A DNA stretch of 5,181 nucleotides, taken from positions 25,714 through 30,894 of the forward strand of contig JAHFIK010000008.1 in assembly GCA_023246415.1 (NCBI GenBank), read 5' to 3'. The first letter of the stretch is position 1, and each line of letters begins with the position of its first letter. The translations under genes and the position numbers were made by a program. The notes beneath the pieces are model-generated. The model had not been told where the DNA came from. It ran no database searches and worked only from the letters and a program-made list of their open reading frames with translations. The DNA is from Candidatus Uhrbacteria bacterium. Its GTDB lineage: Bacteria; Patescibacteriota; Patescibacteriia; 2-12-FULL-60-25. Shown one piece after another: positions 1 through 3,972 of this stretch.

Positions 1-23
1 GCCCATTGAATGGGATTAAACAC
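1..23 (-). CDS. Start of an unidentified gene leaving the window to the left (partial)
   Basis: On the minus strand a GTG at 23-21 is followed by seven open codons (FNPIQW, then an incomplete codon) to the window edge. It is preceded by a purine-rich ribosome binding site (AAAGGGGG, plus-strand 30-37) six bases upstream. A well-spaced promoter lies behind it at 57-85. Site order and spacing are what suggest a real start. Seven codons cannot show function, and an in-frame or nearby ATG further left is possible. Confidence 0.4.
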
Positions 24-56
24 GTTCAGCCCCCTTTCTGTGTAGGTGCGTTTTCA

Positions 57-85
57 AATCTAGAAGCTTTCTTAGGACATGTCAA
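57..85 (-). promoter_or_regulatory. Sigma-70-like promoter for the leftward gene
   Basis: Read on the minus strand, a perfect TTGACA (80-85) is separated by 17 bases from TAGATT (57-62), which matches 4 of 6 positions of the -10 consensus. Transcription would begin near 50, about 27 bases before the GTG at 23. It is back to back with the rightward promoter at 114-141. Confidence 0.45.
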
Positions 86-113
86 GTTTAAAAGGCAGGC
101 TCAGATCTCGATC

Positions 114-141
114 TTGACGACGCGTTCATAAAGAGTACGAT
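114..141 (+). promoter_or_regulatory. Possible sigma-70-like promoter for the small membrane peptide
   Basis: TTGACG (114-119) is followed after 16 bases by TACGAT (136-141), a 4-of-6 match to the -10 consensus. The predicted transcript start near 148 leaves room for the GGAGG at 176-180. The -10 match is modest. Confidence 0.35.
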
Positions 142-185
142 CCTGGCGGATCGCATGTGTGATCCATTCCACATTGGAGGATCGG

Positions 186-296
186 ATGTCTCAAGCGCTC
201 GGTGAACGGGAACCTGGTGAAGGTCCCAGCGGTGGTGTCATTCTTTTTTGCATCATCATTGCCGCCGTCGTCATCATTGCCGTGACGTTCCTATAA
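186..296 (+). CDS. Small single-pass membrane peptide (36 aa)
   Basis: A 36-codon ORF starts at ATG 186 and ends at TAA 294-296. A strong GGAGG ribosome binding site (176-180) lies five bases before the start, which is the main reason to believe it. The first 17 residues are polar and rich in Gly, Glu and Pro (MSQALGEREPGEGPSGG). Residues 18-36 are almost wholly hydrophobic (Val, Ile, Leu, Ala, Phe) and end at the stop codon, so the product should be one transmembrane helix with a short hydrophilic N-terminus. There is no Lys/Arg-rich n-region or cleavage site of a classical signal peptide. It has its own possible promoter and is followed by hairpins and a terminator, so it looks like a single-gene unit. 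I do not recognise a family. Short hydrophobic peptides of this kind include type I toxins and small membrane regulators, but nothing here chooses between them. Confidence 0.65.
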   Translation: MSQALGEREPGEGPSGGVILFCIIIAAVVIIAVTFL

Positions 297-310
297 GCCA
301 GGGGAATCCG

Positions 311-324
311 CTCGTTTAAACGAG
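311..324. repeat. 14-bp perfect palindrome
   Basis: CTCGTTTAAACGAG is a perfect palindrome 14 bases after the stop of the small peptide. It is loosely flanked by GGGG (301-304) and CCCC (327-330), so a folded transcript could extend it. It could be part of the 3' structure of the small mRNA or a protein binding site. A second small hairpin, GGCGC-TCC-GCGCC, follows at 358-370. Confidence 0.5.
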
Positions 325-376
325 TGCCCCGTTACCCATTCACTTCGTTTCACAACTGGCGCTCCGCGCCCACTGC

Positions 377-417
377 CCCCGCAACATCGAAAGAGCTTGC
401 GGGGTTATTAATTTATT
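377..417 (+). terminator. Intrinsic-type terminator after the small peptide gene
   Basis: CCCCGCAA (377-384) and TTGCGGGG (397-404) form an 8-bp GC-rich stem with a 12-base loop. A T/A-rich tract (TTATTAATTTATTT) follows on the plus strand. The T-rich side lies on the plus strand, so it serves the rightward transcript. The convergent Nudix gene ends 40-70 bases away and has only an A-rich run on its own far side. Confidence 0.6.
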
Positions 418-447
418 TGAATAGATGATCGCGTCGCGTGAGCCGTG

Positions 448-897
448 CTACGCATCCGCGAACAATCGTTTCTGAAGAAAATTGTTGATCTGATTGATAT
501 GCGGTGGAAACAAATTTTCCGGCAGGGCATTCACCTCGAACCATTTCCATTCCTCGCATCGGTCCGGCTCTTTGATGGCGGGTTCGCCGATGATGCCGTC
601 TGCAATGAATCCGACTTGAATGTAGTGTTGTTCGCCGCTTCGATCATTCACGATATTTGAGAATTCCAATTGCGTTGCCGAGAGTCCTGTCTCTTCCATC
701 AGTTCCCGTGCCGCCGCTTCTTTCATTGCCTCACCCGTTTCCAAATGCCCGCCGGGAAGTCCCCAAGTTCCTGCTCCAAAGATCGCCCCCTTCCGCTTTC
801 CAAGCAGAAGCTGTGTCCCACGAAGGACAAAGACGTTTACGCCAAGATGAAACGTTTGATAGATGTCGGGCATAGAGATGAGGGGAGCGTAGTACAT
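448..897 (-). CDS. Nudix hydrolase, NUDT15/MTH2-like
   Basis: This 149-residue protein carries a complete Nudix box at residues 50-72: G50, five residues, E56, seven residues, then R64-E-L-M-E-E-T-G-L72. The acidic residues E65, E68 and E69 are the expected metal ligands. The box is preceded by LLGKRKG (31-37) and GAGTWGLPGGH (41-51). That block resembles NUDT15/MTH2-type nucleotide diphosphatases, which split nucleoside triphosphates to monophosphate and pyrophosphate and often clear oxidised or unusual nucleotides. A role as an ADP-ribose or other nucleotide pyrophosphatase cannot be excluded. Length is normal for a one-domain cytosolic Nudix enzyme. The start at 897 has a weak AGAGAAG upstream. 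The alternative Met9 (codon 873-871) would lose nothing essential but has a pyrimidine-rich sequence before it. It is divergent from the retron-like cassette and could share its control region at 934-960. Confidence 0.9.
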   Translation of the reverse strand: MYYAPLISMPDIYQTFHLGVNVFVLRGTQLLLGKRKGAIFGAGTWGLPGGHLETGEAMKEAAARELMEETGLSATQLEFSNIVNDRSGEQHYIQVGFIADGIIGEPAIKEPDRCEEWKWFEVNALPENLFPPHINQINNFLQKRLFADA

Positions 898-918
898 GCG
901 GACTTCTCTAGCGAGTAT

Positions 919-927
919 TGTGGATAA
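919..927 (-). promoter_or_regulatory. Perfect DnaA-box sequence
   Basis: Read on the minus strand this is TTATCCACA, identical to the strong DnaA box. It lies seven bases before the -35 of the cassette promoter and within the likely Nudix leader. A weaker relative (TTATACATT, 943-951) overlaps the nearby palindrome. A single exact 9-mer in a 5-kb window could be chance, so a regulatory role is only possible. Confidence 0.35.
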
Positions 928-933
928 GTGGTA

Positions 934-960
934 TTGACGTAATTATACATTTTGTATAAC
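934..960 (+). promoter_or_regulatory. Promoter of the retron-like cassette
   Basis: TTGACG (934-939) is followed 15 bases later by TATAAC (955-960, 5 of 6 matches). The spacing is slightly short; TAACAT at 957-962 would give 17 bases but a poorer match. A start near 967 would put the structured leader at the 5' end of one transcript running through the short ORF, the HTH gene and the RT gene. On the opposite strand, 942-947 reads as a perfect TATAAT -10 hexamer that could serve the Nudix gene, though I see no good -35 for it. Confidence 0.5.
943..959. promoter_or_regulatory. Operator-like palindrome inside the cassette promoter
   Basis: TTATACATTTTGTATAA is a perfect inverted repeat with 6-bp arms and a 5-bp A/T spacer. 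It lies between and over the -35 and -10 of the rightward promoter and covers the TATAAT of a possible leftward one. Dyads with TATAC/GTATA half-sites are typical of XRE/Cro-type repressors such as the B. subtilis PBSX Xre regulator. The nearest candidate binder is the XRE-type protein at 1489-1803. Autoregulation is inference. Confidence 0.5.
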
Positions 961-1106
961 ATTTATTTTGATGGTAGGACTTTACAATAGATCCAGCAAG
1001 AATAGCAGTTGATCGAAATTACTTGAGATACCTTTGCGTATCTGACCGCTTGAAACGTTACATTGAGCGGACTTTCGTCGTAACTGGGGCCGGGTTATAT
1101 GCTCGG

Positions 1107-1119
1107 CGTCCATTAGTCG
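1107..1119 (+). repeat. 13-bp direct repeat, copy 1 (in the ncRNA)
   Basis: CGTCCATTAGTCG occurs here and again exactly at 1473-1485, just before the HTH start codon. In this copy it overlaps the base of the third msr-like hairpin and can alternatively fold as GGCGTC/GACGTT (1105-1110 with 1119-1124, two G-U pairs) with an 8-base loop. Confidence 0.7.
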
Positions 1120-1131
1120 ACGTTAGATATT

Positions 1132-1186
1132 GGGTAAGAAGTTAAATATTATTAAAATTTTTAATTTATATTTCTACTTCTTTCTC
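1132..1186 (+). other. Long imperfect hairpin, msd-like
   Basis: Pairing reads in blocks. 1132-1134 pairs with 1184-1186 (one G-U pair), 1136-1142 with 1176-1182 (AAGAAGT/ACTTCTT), 1144-1149 with 1168-1173 (AAATAT/ATATTT), and 1151-1156 with 1160-1165. A three-base loop closes it at 1157-1159, and small mismatches separate the blocks. Long A/T-rich stems of this kind are the usual template part of retron RNAs, which makes this the likeliest reverse-transcribed segment. Confidence 0.6.
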
Positions 1187-1202
1187 TTGGGACCTCCTCG
1201 CC

Positions 1203-1250
1203 TCACGGCAAGGTAGTTACCGGAAGATGTCAAACGATTAATTGCCGTGA
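1203..1250 (+). other. Second msd-like hairpin
   Basis: TCACGGCAA (1203-1211) and TTGCCGTGA (1242-1250) form a perfect 9-bp stem around a 30-base loop. Part of the loop (CGGAAGATG, 1221-1229) is complementary to 1354-1362 in the following short ORF. The segment abuts the proposed a2 arm. Confidence 0.6.
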
Positions 1251-1323
1251 ATCTTGGATGGTCTTATATAAATTAGTTCCCAAACGAATAATTCGCCATC
1301 AACATTTGTACGGAAATATATAT

Positions 1324-1482
1324 ATGACTGACTTGAATGAAATTGCTGGACCGCATCTTCCGTATCAATGGGCGACTATTTATGAAGATACCTCGATGGA
1401 TGAAGGATGCTCTAAGTATGATGGAAATCATACTCAAGATCGTCCAAATCATCCGAGATATCTTAAAGTAGTCGTCCATTAG
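1324..1482 (+). CDS. Short ORF between the ncRNA and the HTH gene (52 aa; 74 aa if started at 1258)
   Basis: The frame is open from ATG 1258 to TAG 1480-1482. I prefer ATG 1324 because GGAAA (1312-1316) lies upstream of it, whereas 1258 falls in the proposed a2 arm with no ribosome binding site. The 52-residue product begins MTDLNEIAGPHLPYQWATIY and is polar, rich in Asp, Asn, His and Tyr, with no membrane segment and no family I recognise. Its main support is position. It ends six bases before the HTH start codon, which has no ribosome binding site of its own, so translation of this ORF probably delivers ribosomes to the HTH gene. It could be a leader peptide, a small accessory protein or a toxin, or it may not be made at all. 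The reverse-strand ORF here is more hydrophobic but has no start signals. Confidence 0.4.
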   Translation: MTDLNEIAGPHLPYQWATIYEDTSMDEGCSKYDGNHTQDRPNHPRYLKVVVH

Positions 1483-1485
1483 TCG
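1473..1485 (+). repeat. 13-bp direct repeat, copy 2 (before the HTH start codon)
   Basis: CGTCCATTAGTCG repeats 1107-1119 exactly. Here it spans the last codons and stop of the short ORF and ends three bases before the HTH ATG (1489), in place of a ribosome binding site. A cDNA copied from the first repeat would be complementary to this mRNA site. Confidence 0.7.
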
Positions 1486-1488
1486 TAT

Positions 1489-1803
1489 ATGTTAACTTTT
1501 TCGCAATTAGTTAGGAGTATTCGAGAAGAAGCCGATCTGACTCAGGCTGAGTTCGCAGCTAAGCTTGGTGTATCAACGGTTCTAATATCGATGATCGAGA
1601 CGGACCAGAAGGAAGTCTCGAAGAATTTTATATTAAAGTTAGCTAAGGCTTTAGATGTTCATCCTGCTTCTATCACTCCATTCATCTTTATTGATCAAGA
1701 ATATCCATTAACTAAAGTCGGTCAGGTCAATAACTGGCTTATTAGTTTTGGCGAAAGAATGCAACGGACGCTAATAGCATCAAAAGCAAAAAGATTACGG
1801 TGA
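1489..1803 (+). CDS. XRE-family helix-turn-helix protein
   Basis: This 104-residue protein has a Cro/CI-type HTH in residues 7-63. LVRSIREEADLTQAEFAAKLG (7-27) gives helices 1-2, VSTVLISMIETDQ (28-40) the recognition region, and ILKLAKALDVHPASIT (48-63) the closing helices. The last 40 residues (FIFIDQEYPL onward) match no domain I recognise and end in a basic tail (SKAKRLR) that might contact nucleic acid. ATG 1489 is the first possible start, because TAG lies in frame at 1480. No ribosome binding site precedes it, which implies coupling to the short ORF. The stop is one base before the RT start. Likely roles are repression at the 943-959 palindrome and, as in retrons that pair an RT with an HTH protein, service as the accessory partner. 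Which role dominates cannot be read from sequence. Confidence 0.85.
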   Translation: MLTFSQLVRSIREEADLTQAEFAAKLGVSTVLISMIETDQKEVSKNFILKLAKALDVHPASITPFIFIDQEYPLTKVGQVNNWLISFGERMQRTLIASKAKRLR

Positions 1804-1804
1804 T

Positions 1805-2812
1805 ATGGTGTTGAAGAATAATTATCCAAAATTACACATTGGAGGAAAGACCGAATTGGCGAAGCATTTGAGCCATAAGGGTTTTTCTAAAGAGGAGGCC
1901 CAAAAATTAATTTCTAATGTTTTAAAGAATTTTGATCGTTATTGGAAGGACAATCTAAAAAGATCAAAGCCTCACGAAGAAAAGTGGGTTCGTAGTGCAA
2001 AGGGAACGCCGCTCGGATTTTTGCTAAGTAAGATTGATGAAAGATTGTTAGCGCCAAGTGATGAGTTGATACCGAATTATATTTTTGGAGGTAAGCGAAG
2101 TAGCAATCACGTCTTTGCGGTAAGGCATCTACAAGGAGCAAAGGGAAAAAGAACTCTACTAAAACTGGATCTTCGCAGATTTTTTGAACAAATTACAGAA
2201 GACCGAGTAATTAATTTACTCGTCTATAAGTGTGGTTGTTCATATAAGGGTGCTAAATTGGTTGCTCGAGTGTGTTGCGTGCCATTCGGTAAAAAAGGAA
2301 GTAATAGCAGTCTTCGTACCATCGCACGAGGTTTTTCTACATCATCGCGTTTAGCGGTCTGGTGCAGTCTGGGTTTATTTTCAAAGATAGATGCCCTCAT
2401 TCGTGCTCGTTTAAAGGGTAAGGATCCGAGAATAGCCATATATGTTGATGATATTGGGGTCACTGCAACGAAGACTAAAAAATCTGAAATGCTTAGGCTT
2501 GCATATGAGATAAAGGATCTTGTTGAAAAATATAAACATCCGCTATTGATTAATGATGATAAAAGAGAAATATTACGACACGATGAGGGGATGGAGCATC
2601 TTGGCATTAAGATGCAGAGAAGAGGTCTTTTTCTTGGCAGGAAGACTCAGAAAAAGAAGGGAATGCTGAGGGCTTCATTGATAAAGAATATAAGTTCATC
2701 AGATAGAAAAAAACTTAAAAGACGCTGGATTGGAATTTCGCAGTATGAACGATACGTTCGGTCAAAGAATGAAAAGATATTGCCTCAAGGGCCACGTAAA
2801 AACGACAGCTGA
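1805..2812 (+). CDS. Retron-like reverse transcriptase
   Basis: This 335-residue RT palm/finger protein shows the core in order. A region like retron RT2 (NYIFGGKRSSNHVFAVRH, 91-108) carries AxxH at 105-108 where retrons have NAxxH. Motif A is LKLDLRRFF with D122. Motif RT4 is ARGFSTSSRLAVW (174-186) instead of the usual LPQGxxTSPxLAN. The catalytic box is AIYVDD (211-216) with D215 and D216. INDDKREILRHDEGMEHLG (249-267) lies in RT6-7. The last part, GLFLGRKTQKKKG, resembles the retron segment after VTG, with HLG in place of VTG. All three catalytic aspartates are present, so activity is expected. No maturase, endonuclease or fused effector domain is visible, and length is typical of retron RTs (300-400). 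The start is one base after the HTH stop, so expression is probably coupled; GTG 1808 is an alternative. The gene is A/T-richer than its flanks. A UG/Abi-type RT is the main alternative. Confidence 0.88.
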   Translation: MVLKNNYPKLHIGGKTELAKHLSHKGFSKEEAQKLISNVLKNFDRYWKDNLKRSKPHEEKWVRSAKGTPLGFLLSKIDERLLAPSDELIPNYIFGGKRSSNHVFAVRHLQGAKGKRTLLKLDLRRFFEQITEDRVINLLVYKCGCSYKGAKLVARVCCVPFGKKGSNSSLRTIARGFSTSSRLAVWCSLGLFSKIDALIRARLKGKDPRIAIYVDDIGVTATKTKKSEMLRLAYEIKDLVEKYKHPLLINDDKREILRHDEGMEHLGIKMQRRGLFLGRKTQKKKGMLRASLIKNISSSDRKKLKRRWIGISQYERYVRSKNEKILPQGPRKNDS

Positions 2813-2831
2813 CGCTGTCGTTTTTACGTGG
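2792..2831. terminator. Perfect 18-bp hairpin, bidirectional terminator at the RT/tRNA junction
   Basis: CCACGTAAAAACGACAGC (2792-2809) and its exact reverse complement (2814-2831) enclose a four-base loop, TGAC. The RT stop codon TGA (2810-2812) starts the loop. The inner stem ACGACAGC/GCTGTCGT has an A-tract before it and a T-tract after it (2821-2825), the layout of a terminator that works for converging transcripts. The outer right arm reaches 2831, so it includes three template bases of the tRNA 3' CCA and discriminator end. Confidence 0.75.
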
Positions 2832-2905
2832 TGGACCGTGTCGGATTTGAACCGACGACCCCCGCGTTGCAAACGCGGTGCTCTAGCCAACTGAGCTAAC
2901 GGCCC
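2829..2905 (-). tRNA. tRNA-Ala (anticodon TGC), CCA encoded
   Basis: Read on the minus strand from 2905, the cloverleaf is complete. The acceptor stem is GGGCCGT/ACGGTCC, the D stem GCTC/GAGC, the anticodon stem CCGCG/CGCGG with loop TTTGCAA, and the T arm GTCGG-TTCGAAT-CCGAC, followed by discriminator A and CCA. The anticodon is TGC (alanine, GCN codons). The G3-U70 wobble pair, the classic alanine identity element, is present. The body is 74 nt (2905-2832), and CCA is encoded at 2831-2829. It converges on the retron-like cassette and shares its terminator region. I find no confident promoter upstream. Confidence 0.96.
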
Positions 2906-2960
2906 AGAAAGCACACCATATTGCCGAAAGCCTGTTCAGGCGATGAGCGGTGGCACTTCA

Positions 2961-2983
2961 TGTGTTGAACTGGGCTCAACACA
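2961..2983. repeat. 8-bp inverted repeat in the spacer upstream of the tRNA
   Basis: TGTGTTGA (2961-2968) and TCAACACA (2976-2983) pair perfectly around a seven-base loop. The 214-base spacer 2906-3119 also holds GCCTG-TT-CAGGC (2930-2941), GTCAAGG/CCTTGAC (3048-3054 with 3065-3071) and ATCGG/CCGAT (3075-3079 with 3086-3090). I see no coding sequence in it. The hairpins nearest 3119 could form the leader of the HAD mRNA. Confidence 0.5.
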
Positions 2984-3119
2984 CGGAATGTCACGTACGA
3001 TGTCCTAATCTGAAAGCCCTGCTATTCTGCCTATTCCGATCCATCCCGTCAAGGTGCGTGGCCTCCTTGACCCAATCGGGGCCAGCCGATAAAAGGAAGG
3101 GGAGGAGATCGGACATTCG

Positions 3120-3788
3120 ATGCGTAGATTAGATTCATTCCCGAACGGGGCCTACATTTTTGATTTGGATGGAACGCTGTTCGATACGGAAATGGTTTGG
3201 AGAGCGGCGATTCGGCGGATGCTGAAACGGTATGGAGCGCAGTATTATCTGGAACTGCATCAGCGCATGATGGGATGCTCTGAAGATGCGTGCATTCGAA
3301 TGATGCAGAGCGCCTTTCCAGACAACCTCCCGCAAGGCGAGGAGGCGCTGCCACAGTTGCGCGAAGAACGGCATCGCTGTTTTCGCGAGATGCGCGTGGA
3401 AAAAGGGATCCAATTAATGCCAGGCGTTGCTGAGTTTTTGCGCACGTGTGCCAACGAGCAGATTCCACTTGCCGTGGCGACGAGTGCAAAACGCGAGGAC
3501 GCCCTGTATGCCCTCAATGAGGTACGGATCCGCCGTGCATTCCGTGTGATCGTGACGGGTGATGAGGTTCAGAAACCAAAACCCGAACCAGACATCTATT
3601 TGGAAGCAGCGAAGCAGTTAGGCGTTGACCCAAACGCATGCACCGCATACGAAGATGGGGAGCGCGGCTTTCAAAGCGCGCTCGCGGCAGGGATGACAAC
3701 CGTGTTCATCTGGGACGAACGGTTTCACTCATCGCCTCCGCGTGATGCAAAGCACATTGTCCGTCGGATCGATGCGCTTCTGGCGTGA
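3120..3788 (+). CDS. HAD-superfamily hydrolase, beta-phosphoglucomutase/phosphatase-like (subfamily IA)
   Basis: This 222-residue protein has all four HAD motifs. Motif I is FDLDGTLFDTE (14-24) with nucleophile D15 and acid/base D17. Motif II is VATSA (119-123) with T121/S122. Motif III is KPKPEPDIY (152-160) with Lys152 or Lys154. Motif IV is YEDGERG (177-183) with the acidic pair E178/D179. The roughly 90 residues between motifs I and II form a helical C1 cap, as in beta-phosphoglucomutase and small sugar- or nucleotide-phosphate phosphatases. The enzyme should act on a small soluble phosphoester using Mg2+ and an aspartyl-phosphate intermediate. The substrate cannot be read from sequence. 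Its length is typical. ATG 3120 is preceded by a strong purine run, GGGGAGGAG (3099-3107), about 12 bases away, a little far, but no nearer in-frame start exists before motif I. It appears to be a single-gene unit ended by the terminator at 3796. Confidence 0.9.
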   Translation: MRRLDSFPNGAYIFDLDGTLFDTEMVWRAAIRRMLKRYGAQYYLELHQRMMGCSEDACIRMMQSAFPDNLPQGEEALPQLREERHRCFREMRVEKGIQLMPGVAEFLRTCANEQIPLAVATSAKREDALYALNEVRIRRAFRVIVTGDEVQKPKPEPDIYLEAAKQLGVDPNACTAYEDGERGFQSALAAGMTTVFIWDERFHSSPPRDAKHIVRRIDALLA

Positions 3789-3795
3789 GTCTATA

Positions 3796-3842
3796 GAAAC
3801 GCATGTACCCGTTCAGTCTCGTGGCTGGACGGGCGTTTCTTT
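3796..3842 (+). terminator. Terminator after the HAD gene
   Basis: CCCGTTCAG (3808-3816) pairs with CTGGACGGG (3825-3833) with one G-U pair. GAAACG (3796-3801) pairs with CGTTTC (3834-3839) outside it, leaving a six-base bulge on the left. Three T residues follow (3840-3842), preceded by TTTC. It lies seven bases after the HAD stop. Confidence 0.6.
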
Positions 3843-3903
3843 AGGGCATCGGGCGTCGGGCATGGGGTTTTGAATCGACTTATGCCCGATGCCCGATGCC
3901 CTA
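3842..3903. repeat. 22-bp inverted repeat built from 7-bp units
   Basis: The arms 3842-3863 and 3882-3903 pair over 22 bp with a single G-U pair, around an 18-base loop. The left arm is itself tandem: GGGCATC, GGGCGTC, GGGCAT. The right arm repeats ATGCCCG twice and then ATGCCC. The one substitution (GGGCGTC) is the position that gives G-U. It follows a terminator and precedes the next promoter, so it lies in non-coding DNA between two transcription units. Confidence 0.8.
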
Positions 3904-3907
3904 CCCA

Positions 3908-3936
3908 TTGACATTCTGCTCCACTCTGCATAGGGT
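3908..3936 (+). promoter_or_regulatory. Promoter for the hypothetical protein
   Basis: A perfect TTGACA (3908-3913) is followed after exactly 17 bases by TAGGGT (3931-3936), which matches only 3 of 6 positions of the -10 consensus. A start near 3943 leaves about 30 bases of leader before the ATG at 3973. The -35 and spacing carry the call. Confidence 0.4.
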
Positions 3937-3972
3937 CGGTATGGGTACATTTCAGAAAGGGGACACCGAAAC

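Larger units (their letters stand above)
990..1260 (+). ncRNA. Candidate retron msr-msd RNA
   Basis: The order of elements fits a retron RNA. A left arm (about 991-1001) pairs imperfectly with 1252-1259, giving 8 bp with a 3-base bulge (ATC/GAT plus CAAGA/TCTTG), as a1/a2 arms do. AGC follows at 1004-1006, where G1005 could be the branching guanosine. Three msr-like hairpins come next: 1026-1043 (AGATAC/GTATCT, loop CTTTGC), 1046-1070 (CCGCTT/GAGCGG) and 1089-1107 (GCCGGG/CTCGGC with one G-U pair). Then comes a long A/T-rich msd-like hairpin (1132-1186), and last a perfect 9-bp stem (1203-1211 with 1242-1250). The RNA precedes an RT gene in the same orientation with a promoter just upstream. 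The pairs are read by eye. The a1/a2 match is weak, and no family model was tested, so the ends are approximate. Confidence 0.5.

Noticed and set aside
1273..1479. Reverse-strand ORF with a hydrophobic stretch (possible small membrane toxin)
   Set aside because: It has no ribosome binding site and is fully antisense to the better placed short ORF; the hydrophobic stretch follows from the A/T-rich composition of the complementary strand.
1107..1485. Template/variable repeat pair of a diversity-generating retroelement
   Set aside because: The shared sequence is only 13 bases, shows no adenine-specific differences, and no variable-protein gene is present. The RT4 motif is not the DGR type.
1805..2812. 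Group II intron RT
   Set aside because: No maturase or endonuclease domain, no domain V-like RNA element seen around the gene, and an HTH gene is coupled directly upstream.
2930..2941. GCCTG-TT-CAGGC as a LexA-type SOS box
   Set aside because: It matches neither the CTGT-N8-ACAG nor the GAAC-N4-GTTC form, and it is one of several small dyads in the spacer.
3067..3095. Promoter TTGACC-N17-TAAAAG for the HAD gene
   Set aside because: The transcript would start on or inside the ribosome binding site at 3099-3107, and both hexamers are weak.
3049..3517. Several reverse-strand ORFs across the HAD gene
   Set aside because: Shadows of a gene with all four HAD motifs; no start signals and compositionally odd products.
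3842..3903. CRISPR array
   Set aside because: The 7-bp units are contiguous with no spacers, and no cas gene is present.
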